DNA from: Acidovorax kalamii
GTDB taxonomy: Bacteria > Pseudomonadota > Gammaproteobacteria > Burkholderiales > Burkholderiaceae_C
Reading direction: 5' to 3'
Assembly: GCF_002245625.1 (NCBI RefSeq)
Contig: NZ_NOIG01000006.1
Coordinates: forward strand, 372,001 to 436,000
Length of the DNA stretch: 64,000 bases
Shown: positions 8,646 to 17,326 of the stretch, piece after piece
Position numbering within the stretch: position 1 is the stretch's first letter
Layout: each line of letters starts with the position of its first letter
The notes under the pieces: model-generated
What the model saw: only the letters and a program-made list of their open reading frames with translations
What the model was told of the DNA's origin: nothing
Databases searched by the model: none
Program-made: the position numbers and the translations under genes

Positions 8646-9113
8646 ATGGAAACACGCCCACCTTTGCCCCCCTTTACACAACACACCGCCATCCAGAAGG
8701 TGCGCCTGGCCGAAGACGGCTGGAACTCGCGCGACCCTGCCCGCGTGGCCCTGGCCTACACCGAAGACACACGCTGGCGCAACCGCGCCGAGTTCCCTGT
8801 GGGCCGCGACGCCGCCCGGCAGCTGCTGGAGCGCAAGTGGGCGCGCGAACTGGACTACCGCCTCATCAAGGAGCTGTGGGCGTTCAGCGGCCACCGCATC
8901 GCCGTGCGTTTTGCCTACGAATGGCATGACGACGCAGGCCAGTGGTACCGCAGCTATGGCAACGAGAACTGGGAATTCAACGACGACGGTCTGATGGCCG
9001 TGCGCCACGCCAGCATCAACGACCGCCCCATCCAGGCCGCAGACCGGTTGTTCTTCTGGCCTCTGGGGCGCCGGCCGGACGACCATCCTGGGTTGAGCGA
9101 CCTGGGGCTGTGA
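8646..9113 (+). CDS. DUF1348 family (NTF2-like fold) protein
   Basis: 155 residues with no signal peptide or membrane segment. The sequence [20 protein letters not shown] followed by [10 protein letters not shown] and [26 protein letters not shown] is the DUF1348 / nuclear-transport-factor-2-like signature: a cone-shaped small fold used by isomerases, dehydratases and scavenging proteins. The reaction is unknown. The gene is controlled, by inference, by the divergent TetR through the operators at 8565-8619. A GAGG at 8637-8640 serves as ribosome site. Confidence 0.88.
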   Translation: METRPPLPPFTQHTAIQKVRLAEDGWNSRDPARVALAYTEDTRWRNRAEFPVGRDAARQLLERKWARELDYRLIKELWAFSGHRIAVRFAYEWHDDAGQWYRSYGNENWEFNDDGLMAVRHASINDRPIQAADRLFFWPLGRRPDDHPGLSDLGL

Positions 9114-9139
9114 AACCGCCAAGGCCCCATGCAGCGGCC

Positions 9140-9169
9140 AAAGGGCGCGCCCCGGTGGGGCACGCCTTT
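9140..9169. terminator. Bidirectional hairpin terminator
   Basis: AAAGGGCG...CGCCTTT type stem: 13 pairs with one bulge and one mismatch and a three-base loop, with AAA on one side and TTT on the other. It lies between the convergent DUF1348 (stop 9113) and tannase (stop 9186) genes. Confidence 0.7.
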
Positions 9170-9185
9170 GCTCCACCCAGCGCGC

Positions 9186-10820
9186 TCAGGTCGCAGAGCA
9201 GGTGAAGCTCTCGGCCTTGGCCGGGTCACCCGTGCCGTTGTAGCGTGGGAACTTCGGGTACTCGCACACCGGGCGCTGCGCCACGGGCGTGGTGGTGCCG
9301 GGCGCGAACTTGGTGACCACCAGCTTGTCGGGCGCCGTGCCCTTTTCCACCCAGGCGTCCATGGCGGCGAGCAGGTCGATGGAACGGGGTTCGGTGCCCA
9401 CGCCGTCCAGGTCGTGTCCGTTGGAGGGCGAGGTGACCATGCGTGCAAAGCTCTGCACCTTGCTGGCGCCCAGGCGCTGCTTCACCGAGTCGAAGTATTC
9501 CACCGTTCGGTACAGCGACACGCAGGTGTCGCCCAGGCCGTACCAGATCAGCAGCTTGCCGCCGTTGTCGGCAAAGGCGGAGATGTCCGGGTCCGTGCCA
9601 TCGATCATCTCGGCCAGGCGGCGGTACTGGGCCTGGTACTGGGTCGGATCGTGGGTCAGGATGTTGGCGTTGGGGTTGCCCTCCACCAGGCGCGCGGCTT
9701 CGGTCACGGCCATGTGGTTGAACGAATCGGGCGCGTCGAAGCTAGTGCCGAACATGTACGACTGCCAGTCCGACGTGGACGCGCCGCCGCGACCAAAGCG
9801 CGGGTAGCCCACTGCGCCGCGCGACAGGGTCACGGGCGTCTTGTGGTCGCTGTAAATGAGGCGGATGGATTCGATCTGGCCGGCCGTCAGGCAGCTGTCG
9901 TTGTCGGCGCCCTGGCACAGCAGGTCGGTGGGCACGTAGTTGCATGCCTCGACGTTGCCGATGATGCCGTCCTTGAGGCCGTCCAGGCCGTCGCACGCTG
10001 CCGTCTCCGCCTTGGCGTACAGCGCGATCTTGGCGGGGCTCATCCAGTTGTCGCGGCTCTTGAAGATGTGGCGCAGCACCGTAGGGCCCAGGTTGACCTG
10101 GTGCGCCTGCTGGCTGATGGCGGGCTCCATGGCCACCACGCCGTCATAGTCCTTGGGGTACTTCTGCGTGGAGATGAGCCCCGAGCGCCCGCCGTTGGAG
10201 TGGCCCATGTGGTAGCGCCGCACGGGGCGCTTGCCGTAGAACTCGGTGGCAATGGCGGTGCCCACCTCCAGCACGAAATGGTTGGCGTCGAATGCGTGGT
10301 TGCGCAGCGCCACATCACTGTTGCCCCAGGCAAAGCCGCGCACCTGGTGGCCGGAGTCGGAGCTGATCTTCACATACGGATTGGCCGAGGGGCCCACGAG
10401 CTGCTGGTACCAAGGGTCGTCGGTGGGGATGAAGCCGTCGAAGCCGCCGCCGCCAATGGTCAGCGTCTTGCCGTTCCACTGCGCCAGCGTGGGCAGTTCC
10501 ACCGCCCAGTGGATGGTGGACTCGGGCGAGGACACGATCTGGCCGCGCACGATGCACACGTCGGGCAGCGCGGCATCAGCCTTGCGCAGCTCGGTGCGGG
10601 TGACCTTGGCGCCATGGGGCAAGGCGGTGGATGCGTAGGCGGCACAGGCCTCAGCCAGGGGTTTGCTGGCCAGCGGTGGGTTGGCGTCGCTGCCGCCGCC
10701 GCAGGCGGTCAGGGCCACGGCGACCGCAGCACCCAGGGTGCAGGCCGCGGTCCATCGCCCTGCGTGTGCCAGGGCGTGGCGCCGGGGCGCCGCAGAGAGG
10801 GAGTGAGGATGGGGGAACAT
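9186..10820 (-). CDS. Tannase/feruloyl esterase family lipoprotein
   Basis: 544 residues, exported: a long basic n-region, a hydrophobic core, and a lipobox-like LTAC ending at Cys40, so probably outer-membrane anchored or released. The serine-hydrolase elbow GHSNGG places the nucleophile at Ser208; later come IWYGLGDTCVS with the likely Asp and SNGHDLDG with the likely His. A CDGLDGLKDGIIGN segment resembles the calcium loop in the lid of tannases. Family members hydrolyse galloyl or feruloyl esters of plant phenolics; the substrate here is inferred. The LuxR regulator gene ends 173 bp upstream on the same strand. Confidence 0.88.
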   Translation of the reverse strand: MFPHPHSLSAAPRRHALAHAGRWTAACTLGAAVAVALTACGGGSDANPPLASKPLAEACAAYASTALPHGAKVTRTELRKADAALPDVCIVRGQIVSSPESTIHWAVELPTLAQWNGKTLTIGGGGFDGFIPTDDPWYQQLVGPSANPYVKISSDSGHQVRGFAWGNSDVALRNHAFDANHFVLEVGTAIATEFYGKRPVRRYHMGHSNGGRSGLISTQKYPKDYDGVVAMEPAISQQAHQVNLGPTVLRHIFKSRDNWMSPAKIALYAKAETAACDGLDGLKDGIIGNVEACNYVPTDLLCQGADNDSCLTAGQIESIRLIYSDHKTPVTLSRGAVGYPRFGRGGASTSDWQSYMFGTSFDAPDSFNHMAVTEAARLVEGNPNANILTHDPTQYQAQYRRLAEMIDGTDPDISAFADNGGKLLIWYGLGDTCVSLYRTVEYFDSVKQRLGASKVQSFARMVTSPSNGHDLDGVGTEPRSIDLLAAMDAWVEKGTAPDKLVVTKFAPGTTTPVAQRPVCEYPKFPRYNGTGDPAKAESFTCSAT

Positions 10821-10878
10821 GCGAGGGTCTCCTGTTATGACGGTTCTTCAGGAGTCCTGGCCGGGTGGCGGTGTGGCG

Positions 10879-10951
10879 CGCACCGGTGTCTGGACTCCGG
10901 TGCGAACGATAGGAAAAGGCGGCGCGATTGCAGCCTCTGCAAATGCAGAGG
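10879..10951. promoter_or_regulatory. Two inverted repeats upstream of the tannase gene
   Basis: CGCACCGG at 10879-10886 pairs with CCGGTGCG at 10897-10904 across a 10-nt spacer. CCTCTGC at 10934-10940 pairs with GCAGAGG at 10945-10951 across AAAT. The first has the geometry of a dimeric activator site 59 bp before the tannase start; the second could be a further site or the hairpin ending the luxR-type gene, though no clear T-run follows it. Confidence 0.45.
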
Positions 10952-10993
10952 GAGCGGGAAACTACCAAGCCCGCGCAGCGGCGGGCCACCGCC

Positions 10994-12013
10994 TTACGCG
11001 TTGCGCAGCGCCGCCACCAGCTCCAGCTTGTTGCGCACGCCCAGCGCTGCGTAGGCGGTGCGCAGGTAGGTGCGCACCGTGGCGGGCGTGAGGCCCAGCG
11101 TGGCCGCAATGTCCTTGTGCGACTGCCCCTGGGCGTAGAGCATGGCCACGCTCAGCTCGCGCGGGGCCAGCGCCTGCTTGTGCTGGCGGGATGCGATGCT
11201 GAGCGCCACCAGCGGGCCGCAGGGCTCCAGCCGCAGGCGGCAGGCCCTGCCCAGCACCAGGTTGCAAGGCGCGCCGGGCAGCGCCTGCACCACGGCCGGG
11301 GGCAGGTGGGTGCCCGCCCATTCCGGGTGGGCTGCACGCAGGGCCTGGCTGATGCGCAGACCTGCAAACAGCAGCTCGCCCGTGGGCTGGGCCAGCGCAA
11401 AGCTGTCCCAGGGGCGCCGGGGCGAATCATTTTGCAGGCGCTGCAGCCGGTGATGCCAGTGCTGCAGCAGGTGCAGCACAAACTCGCCGAACAGCACGGT
11501 TTCGGCATCGGTGAATTCGGTGCGTGTCTGCGGGCGGTAGACCGAGACAAAAAACAGCAGCCCGCTGTGCGGCAGCTCGGCCGTGAGGGCCATGCAGTGG
11601 TAAAGGCCATGCCGCTCGGAGAAGGCCACCACCTGCGGGTCCTCGGGCAACACGCCCACCACGTCGCGCTCGCGGATCACCTGGCCCAGTCGGCGCATGG
11701 ACTGCAGCGCAAAGTCGTCCACGGCCGCCAGGGCATTCCATTCGTCGGCAAAGCCCCGGGCCAGGCCGATGCTGCCGTGCAGCCAGTTGCGTGGTGCGGC
11801 CTGCGTTTCCCCCTCTGCGCCAGCCTCGCCCGCCGACACCTCGCCCCACCAGGCGGAATCAAAAGGCACCAGGCTCTGCAAGGTCTGCATGGCCTGGCGC
11901 AGCAAGTCCTGCGGGGCAACGTGCTGGGCCTGCTCAGAGAGCCTGAGCAGGCTGCGGCTGAGCGCACGCAGCGGGTCGGCAGGCGGCACCTGCAGGGCTG
12001 CGCGCGGGCTCAT
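10994..12013 (-). CDS. LuxR family transcriptional regulator
   Basis: 339 residues. The last 65 residues are the LuxR DNA-binding domain: LSVAMLYAQGQSHKDIAATLG then TPATVRTYLRTAYAALGVRNKLELVAAL. The first 260 residues show no receiver signature and no obvious autoinducer-binding motif; they read as a Trp- and Leu-rich sensory domain. It lies directly upstream of the tannase gene on the same strand, which suggests regulation of that esterase, but this is inference from position. The 237 bp before its start are intergenic and, apart from an AT-rich patch near 12170-12240, show nothing I can name. Confidence 0.87.
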   Translation of the reverse strand: MSPRAALQVPPADPLRALSRSLLRLSEQAQHVAPQDLLRQAMQTLQSLVPFDSAWWGEVSAGEAGAEGETQAAPRNWLHGSIGLARGFADEWNALAAVDDFALQSMRRLGQVIRERDVVGVLPEDPQVVAFSERHGLYHCMALTAELPHSGLLFFVSVYRPQTRTEFTDAETVLFGEFVLHLLQHWHHRLQRLQNDSPRRPWDSFALAQPTGELLFAGLRISQALRAAHPEWAGTHLPPAVVQALPGAPCNLVLGRACRLRLEPCGPLVALSIASRQHKQALAPRELSVAMLYAQGQSHKDIAATLGLTPATVRTYLRTAYAALGVRNKLELVAALRNA

Positions 12014-12250
12014 GGGGCCGCACGTTCGGCGGCCGCCCGGGGGATAGCCCGGTCGCAGGGGGCGTGGGTTGCAAGGGCCATGGTGTCTCCTGGTTTTTTG
12101 GGCGATGGTAGCCGCGACCGGGGCACCACCCCACCGCTACCCCGGCATGGGCTGCCTGGGGCACCGGGAGACAATTACTATCTTTTCAGGAGCAAAAAAC
12201 CCTTTACAGATGCGCGGATACGGCCATTTTTATGTACATCCCGCAGCCAT

Positions 12251-13348
12251 TCAGCCGGCCAGGCCATCCACCGCCTGGAACATCGACTGCCGCGCCTGGC
12301 TCACGATCTGGCCCTTCCACACGTCGGTGTCGGTGTAGAAGGCGGCGAGCATCTGGGCCTTGATCTGCGCATGCTGCTCAGAGGGCGCGCCGGGGTGCAG
12401 GTTGAGCCATTGCTCGGCGCGGATGGCGTTCATCACGTCGAGCACGGGCACGGTGCCGTACTCCATGGCAATGCCGGTGTACTCGGCGTGGGGGCACTCG
12501 TCGTAGATCGAGGTCCACATCAGCCCGGTGAGGAAGGCCGAGGTGGACGAGCCGTCATAGATCGAGGTGACCGGCGTGGCACCGCCGCCGTCCCACCAGG
12601 CGCGCGCACGGGCCACGGCCACGGCGTCGTCCTTGCCGGCATAGATGCGCTCGCCATGGCCGCTGGGGCCCAGGCCCGTGTGCAGGTCGATCCAGGCGAT
12701 CTGCGAAGCAGCCGCACCATGCTGGCGCAGCACCTGGCGCAGCGTGCGGTTGCTCCAGGTGGGCTCAGTACCGCCAAAGAAGATGCCTTGCGGAAACTCG
12801 TGCTGCCCCTGCGAGATGGCGGCCTGCCAGGCGGCCTCGCCTTTGGTGTCGATGTACTGCTGCACAGCGGCCAGGTTGTCAGGGCCGGGCGGCCACTGCT
12901 CGGGCAGCAGCAGGGGCTGCACCTCGCGGTAGGCGGTGTTCACGGGCAGGGGTTGGCTGAAGTCCTGGAAGTTGCGGTTCAGGTCCACGTTCTCGTGCGT
13001 GAAGCGGCGCACATGCGAGAAGCCATAGGGGTTGAGCGCATGGATGTAGAGCGTGGCCACGCCCGCCGCATGCGCCTTGTCGCGCCACTCCTGGTCGTGC
13101 AGTGCAAACACCTGCACGCCGCTGCCACAGTAGCCTTCGGCGCCATGGCAGGCGCTGCTCACGACGAGCAGCTTTTTCGCATCCGCCGGGCCGTCGCGCA
13201 CCACGTCCATCGCCAGGTCTTCTCCGTCCCGGCCCTTGAGCGGGTGGGCGTGCGATTCGATGGGCAGGCCAGCAGCGGCTGCGGCTTCCAGAAACTTTGT
13301 GCGCGCCTCGGCGTAGCTGGGCGAGAAGGCTTCAACGATTCCGATCAT
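12251..13348 (-). CDS. DUF2817 (M14-like zinc carboxypeptidase) family protein
   Basis: 365 residues without a signal peptide. SSACHGAEGYCGSG carries a His...Glu pair and WIDLHTGLGPSG a second His, the zinc-ligand arrangement of M14-type carboxypeptidases, and HENVDLNRNF gives the substrate-binding Asn-Arg. YTGIAMEYGTVP near the end may contain the catalytic Glu. DUF2817 proteins are uncharacterised peptidase or deacylase relatives. It follows the M20D amidohydrolase gene by 100 bp on the same strand, so the two probably act together on an acylated amino acid or peptide. Confidence 0.85.
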   Translation of the reverse strand: MIGIVEAFSPSYAEARTKFLEAAAAAGLPIESHAHPLKGRDGEDLAMDVVRDGPADAKKLLVVSSACHGAEGYCGSGVQVFALHDQEWRDKAHAAGVATLYIHALNPYGFSHVRRFTHENVDLNRNFQDFSQPLPVNTAYREVQPLLLPEQWPPGPDNLAAVQQYIDTKGEAAWQAAISQGQHEFPQGIFFGGTEPTWSNRTLRQVLRQHGAAASQIAWIDLHTGLGPSGHGERIYAGKDDAVAVARARAWWDGGGATPVTSIYDGSSTSAFLTGLMWTSIYDECPHAEYTGIAMEYGTVPVLDVMNAIRAEQWLNLHPGAPSEQHAQIKAQMLAAFYTDTDVWKGQIVSQARQSMFQAVDGLAG

Positions 13349-13448
13349 GGACGGGGCTTTCAGGAGTCAGTGGGGAAAGACAAGAAGAACCCGGGCACGC
13401 GCGCAACGTGCGCCCAGGTCGAGCGGGATCGCCGGATATCGGCGGGTA

Positions 13449-14660
13449 TCAGGCCGCCTTGGCGGGCTGGGCCAGCCAGGCCTCGGCCAGCTTGACCCAG
13501 TAGGTCGCGCCCAGCGGGATCAGGTCGTCGTTGAAGTCGTAGCTGGGGTTGTGCAGCGTGCAGGGGCCGCCGCCATGGCCCATCTCGCGGTGGGCACCGT
13601 CGCCGTTGGCGATGAAGCAGTAGGCACCGGGCTTGGCCTGCAGCATGAAGGCGAAGTCTTCTGCACCCATGGTGGGCTCCTGCACCAGCACGTTGGATTC
13701 GCCCACGATGCTGGCCATGACCGCGCGCGCAAACTCGGCCTCGGGGGCCGAATTGACGGTGGGCGGGTAGTTGCGCACAAACTCGAATTCGCACACGGCG
13801 TCATGCGCAGCGCAGGTGTGCTCGGCAATCTGCTGCATGCGCTTTTCGATCAGGTCCAGCACCTCCAGCGTGAAGGTGCGCACCGTGCCCTGCAGCTCGC
13901 AGCTGTCGGGCACCACGTTGGTGGCCTCTCCCGCGTGGATCATGGTGACCGAGATCACGCCCGCATCCACCGGCTTCTTGTTGCGGCTGATGATGGTCTG
14001 GAAGGCCTGCACCATCTGGCAGGCAATCGGCACCGGGTCGATGCCGTTGTGCGGCAGCGCGGCATGGCTGCCCTTGCCCCGGATGGTGATCTTGAACTCG
14101 TTGCTCGACGCCATCACCGGGCCGGGGCTCACGGCGAACTGGCCCACGGGCATGCCGGGCCAGTTGTGCATGCCGTACACGGCCTCCATGGGGAATTGCT
14201 CGAACAGGCCATCCTTGATCATCTCGCGTGCACCACCACCACCTTCTTCGGCGGGCTGGAAGATCAGGTACACGGTGCCGTCGAAGTTGCGGTGCTTGGC
14301 AAAGTGCTGCGCTGCGGCCAGCAGCATGGCCACATGGCCGTCATGGCCGCAGGCGTGCATCTTGCCCTGGTGTTTGCTGGCGTGGGCAAAGGTGTTGAAC
14401 TCCTGCATGGGCAGCGCGTCCATGTCGGCGCGCAGGCCGATGGCCCGGCCGTTGGCGCCCCCATCGCGCCCCTTCACGATGCCCACCACCCCCGTGGTGC
14501 CCATGCCGCGATGGATGGGAATGCCCCACTCGGTGAGCTTTTGCGCTACCACGTCGGCGGTGCGCACCTCTTCAAAGCACAGCTCGGGGTGGGCGTGAAT
14601 GTCCCGGCGCACCGCTGCAATACTGGCCGCCTGGGTGACGATGGAGTCAATAACGTTCAT
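13449..14660 (-). CDS. M20D family amidohydrolase (hippurate hydrolase-like)
   Basis: 403 residues. The metal site is intact: HAHPELCFEE, RADMDALPMQE, HACGHDGHVAMLL, FQPAEEGGGGA with the catalytic Glu, then MHNWPGMPVGQ, and MGAEDFAFML near the end. The dimerisation domain sits in the middle (ITIRGKGSHAALPHNGIDP). Relatives cleave N-acyl amino acids such as hippurate or indole-acetyl-amino acids; the acyl group here is unknown. The ATG at 14660 begins the aligned region; a longer reading to 14744 adds unrelated residues. Divergent from the argE-like gene over 77 bp. Confidence 0.92.
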   Translation of the reverse strand: MNVIDSIVTQAASIAAVRRDIHAHPELCFEEVRTADVVAQKLTEWGIPIHRGMGTTGVVGIVKGRDGGANGRAIGLRADMDALPMQEFNTFAHASKHQGKMHACGHDGHVAMLLAAAQHFAKHRNFDGTVYLIFQPAEEGGGGAREMIKDGLFEQFPMEAVYGMHNWPGMPVGQFAVSPGPVMASSNEFKITIRGKGSHAALPHNGIDPVPIACQMVQAFQTIISRNKKPVDAGVISVTMIHAGEATNVVPDSCELQGTVRTFTLEVLDLIEKRMQQIAEHTCAAHDAVCEFEFVRNYPPTVNSAPEAEFARAVMASIVGESNVLVQEPTMGAEDFAFMLQAKPGAYCFIANGDGAHREMGHGGGPCTLHNPSYDFNDDLIPLGATYWVKLAEAWLAQPAKAA

Positions 14661-14737
14661 GATATGTGTCCTTACGATCTCACAGTCTAGCCCGCTGGCC
14701 GCCCCTAGCGCCACTCCGGGTTTATTTGCACTGCAAC

Positions 14738-15898
14738 ATGACACTCTCCCCGCACGCCCTCGAACTTGCGCAAACCCTGGTGCGCATGAACACCGTCAGC
14801 CACCACTCCAACATGGAGCTGATCCATTTCATCCGCGACCACCTCGCCAGGCTGGGCGTAAAAAGCCGCCTCACCTTCAACGAAGACAAGACCAAGGCCA
14901 ACCTGTTCGCCACGCTGGGCGAGGGCAAACCGGCGGGCATCATCCTCTCGGGCCACACCGACACGGTGCCGTGGGACGGGCAGGACTGGAGCATGGACCC
15001 GCTGAGCGCGCTGGTGAAAGACGGCAACCTGTACGGGCGCGGCAGTGCCGACATGAAGGCCTTCATCGGCATTGCCGTGTCGCACGCCGAGCAGTTTCTG
15101 AACAGCGACGCACCCTTTGCAGTGCATCTGGCCTTCAGCTACGAGGAAGAGATTGGCTGCTTTGGCGTGAAGGAGCTCATCGCCGACCTGCGCGACGCGA
15201 ATATCCAGCCCCTGGCCTGCATCGTGGGCGAGCCCACCAGCATGGTCCCCGCCATCGCACACAAGGGCGTGTACCGCTACAAATGCTGCGTGCGCGGCAA
15301 GGAAGCGCATTCGTCCCTCACGCCGCATTCGGTCAACGCCATCGAGATGGCTGCCCGCGTGGTGGGTCGGGTGCGCGACATGGCAGAAGACTTTGAAAAG
15401 AACGAACCCCGCTTCGAGGGTTTTGACGTGCCGTTCTCGACCAGCAGCGTGGGCCAGTTCCACGGCGGCATTGCCGACAACGTGGTGCCGCGCGACGCCG
15501 AGTTCCGCTACGAATTCCGCGACCTGCCCACGGCCAATGCGGCGCAGATGCAGTCCGACGTGGTGGCCTACGCCAAGTCGCTGGAGCCTGCGATGAAGAA
15601 GGTGGCGCCTGCCGCCGGCTTCGAGTTCGAGACGATTTGCGAAATCCCGAGCTTTCTGGGCAGCAAGGACGACCCGGTGACGCGGCTCGCGCAAGAACTG
15701 TCGGGTGAAAAGAGCACCACGCTGGTGGCCTTTGGCACCGAGGCAGGCCTGTTCAAGAACGCGGGCATCTCCACCGTGGTGTGTGGTCCCGGCAGCATCC
15801 AGCAGGCCCACCAGCCGGATGAGTATGTGAGCCTGGAGCAGCTGGCGCGCTGCGAGGCGTTCATGCAGGGGCTGGCGCGCACCAAGTCGTTCGGCTGA
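14738..15898 (+). CDS. argE: Acetylornithine deacetylase
   Basis: 386 residues, close to the 383 of E. coli ArgE. M20A features in order: LSGHTDTVPWDGQDWSMDP (metal His and Asp), GRGSADMKAFI (bridging Asp), SYEEEIGCFGVKEL (catalytic Glu and metal Glu), CIVGEPTSMVP, and the C-terminal CGPGSIQQAHQPDEYV carrying the last His. Removes acetyl from N-acetylornithine in arginine synthesis, cytoplasmic. Succinyl-diaminopimelate desuccinylase is the nearest alternative but the CGPGSIQQAHQ motif favours ArgE. The gene is followed by repeat B1. Confidence 0.9.
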   Translation: MTLSPHALELAQTLVRMNTVSHHSNMELIHFIRDHLARLGVKSRLTFNEDKTKANLFATLGEGKPAGIILSGHTDTVPWDGQDWSMDPLSALVKDGNLYGRGSADMKAFIGIAVSHAEQFLNSDAPFAVHLAFSYEEEIGCFGVKELIADLRDANIQPLACIVGEPTSMVPAIAHKGVYRYKCCVRGKEAHSSLTPHSVNAIEMAARVVGRVRDMAEDFEKNEPRFEGFDVPFSTSSVGQFHGGIADNVVPRDAEFRYEFRDLPTANAAQMQSDVVAYAKSLEPAMKKVAPAAGFEFETICEIPSFLGSKDDPVTRLAQELSGEKSTTLVAFGTEAGLFKNAGISTVVCGPGSIQQAHQPDEYVSLEQLARCEAFMQGLARTKSFG

Positions 15899-15965
15899 CG
15901 CGCGGCAAGCGGGTCAGGGCAACGCAAGGCGCGCGAGGATCGCTCGGGGCGCGGCCGAGACCAGT

Positions 15966-16040
15966 GCCACTGTGGAACTGGCTTTGCCAGGCCACCAGTG
16001 GCGTCCCCCTCTGGGGGAAGACGCGAAGCGGCTCAGGGGG
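15966..16040. repeat. Repeat family B, copy 1 (double hairpin)
   Basis: Outer stem GCCACT (15966-15971) pairs with AGTGGC (15997-16002). Between them lies a 25-nt core (15972-15996) identical to copy 2, itself able to fold as TGG..CTGG / CCAG.CCA. A second part contains CCCCCT...AGGGGG ending in CTCAGGGGG. It lies between the convergent argE and receptor genes, ending 3 bp before the latter's stop, and could serve as a two-way terminator. Confidence 0.85.
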
Positions 16041-16043
16041 AGA

Positions 16044-17192
16044 TCAGGTTCTCACCCGGCCGTCCCCGGTCAGCATCGACATTTCCACAAACTTCGACGC
16101 CGCATGGCTGGTGGCGCTGAACGACACCGGAAAGCCCGAGATCACCTGACTGCCGATGGACTCGGTGCCGGTGATGAAGCTCTCGCGCGTGATCTTGCCG
16201 CTGGCCTGGGCCTGGCGCAGACCCTCGGTGAAAACGCGCGCGGCCAGATAGCCCTCCATGCTGGAGTAGTTGGCCTGCACCTTGTCGCCGCCCTTCTTGA
16301 TGGCCTCCAGAAACTCGCGCGTGATCTGGCGCGACGGCTGGTAGGGCGAGGGCACGACCTGCGACACCACCACACCGGCACCGTCCTTGCCCAGCTCATC
16401 GGCCAGCGCCTGCGTGCCCACAAACGACACGTTGTAGAACGTGCCGCCAAACCCCGCCTTGCGTGCCGCCCGCACAAACGCGGCGGCCGAGGCATAGGCC
16501 GTGATCTGCACGATGGCGTCGGGCATGGCGGGCACCAGCTTGTCCACGGCCGCCTTCACGTCCACCGAGTTGCGCTCCACCGTGGCCGTGGCCACGGGGG
16601 TGAGCTTGAGTTCGGTGAGGGCCCGGGTCACCCCGTCCAGCCCGGCCTTGCCGTAGGCGTCGTTCTGGTAGAACACCGCAATCTTCTTGAGCCCCAGGTT
16701 GGTGAGCTGGCGCACGATGAGTGCGGTTTCGTCATAGTACGAGGCGCGCACATGGAAGATGAGCCGGTTGAACGGCTGGCGCAGTGCCTCGGCGCCCGTG
16801 AACGGACCGAAGAACGGCACCTTGGCCTGATTGAACAGCGGCATGGCCGCCAGGCTGGTGGGGGTGCCGATGTAGCCAAACAGCGCAAACACTTCGTCGG
16901 CAATCAGTTTCTTGGTGTTCTCGGCGCAGCGGTCGGGCTCGTAGCCATCGTCCAGCGTGCGGATTTCGACCATGCGTTTGCCCACGCCGCCCTGGGCGTT
17001 GAGCTGGTCAAAAAACAGCTTGGCGCCCTGGTTGAACTGCACGCCCAGCTGGGCGGCCGGGCCGGTGAAGGCCGCGGACTGGCCCAGCACGATACGGCCC
17101 TCGCTCTGCGCCCGGGCCAGATGGAAGCCCCCCAGCGCAGCCGCCCCCAGACCCACGGAAAACTGCCTGCGCCCCAGTGCCATTTGCTTCAT
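16044..17192 (-). CDS. ABC transporter substrate-binding protein (Liv/Peripla_BP_6 type)
   Basis: 382 residues. The start MKQMALGRRQFSVGLGAAALGG is a signal peptide with a twin-arginine-like Arg-Arg-Gln-Phe, cleaved near HLARAQS. The mature part follows the branched-chain amino-acid receptor pattern: IVLGQSAAFTGPAAQLG at the start, FGYIGTPTSLAAMPLF, IAVFYQNDAYGKAGLDGV, and a closing lobe ending in SFSATSHAASKF. No permease or ATPase gene is adjacent, so it is an orphan receptor; amino acids or aromatic acids are plausible ligands. It converges on argE and diverges from the oxidoreductase gene (134 bp). Confidence 0.9.
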   Translation of the reverse strand: MKQMALGRRQFSVGLGAAALGGFHLARAQSEGRIVLGQSAAFTGPAAQLGVQFNQGAKLFFDQLNAQGGVGKRMVEIRTLDDGYEPDRCAENTKKLIADEVFALFGYIGTPTSLAAMPLFNQAKVPFFGPFTGAEALRQPFNRLIFHVRASYYDETALIVRQLTNLGLKKIAVFYQNDAYGKAGLDGVTRALTELKLTPVATATVERNSVDVKAAVDKLVPAMPDAIVQITAYASAAAFVRAARKAGFGGTFYNVSFVGTQALADELGKDGAGVVVSQVVPSPYQPSRQITREFLEAIKKGGDKVQANYSSMEGYLAARVFTEGLRQAQASGKITRESFITGTESIGSQVISGFPVSFSATSHAASKFVEMSMLTGDGRVRT

Positions 17193-17326
17193 GGTGAAAT
17201 CCTGCTCTCTCTGCTATGAATCGAGGGCGATCCCTCTGCGCTGCCGGTAAGCAGCCTCTTTGGCCCAGCCGCAAGGGTATGCACGCCGGTTCCAACCCCG
17301 ATGGCAGTTTAACGACCAGCCTGCAT

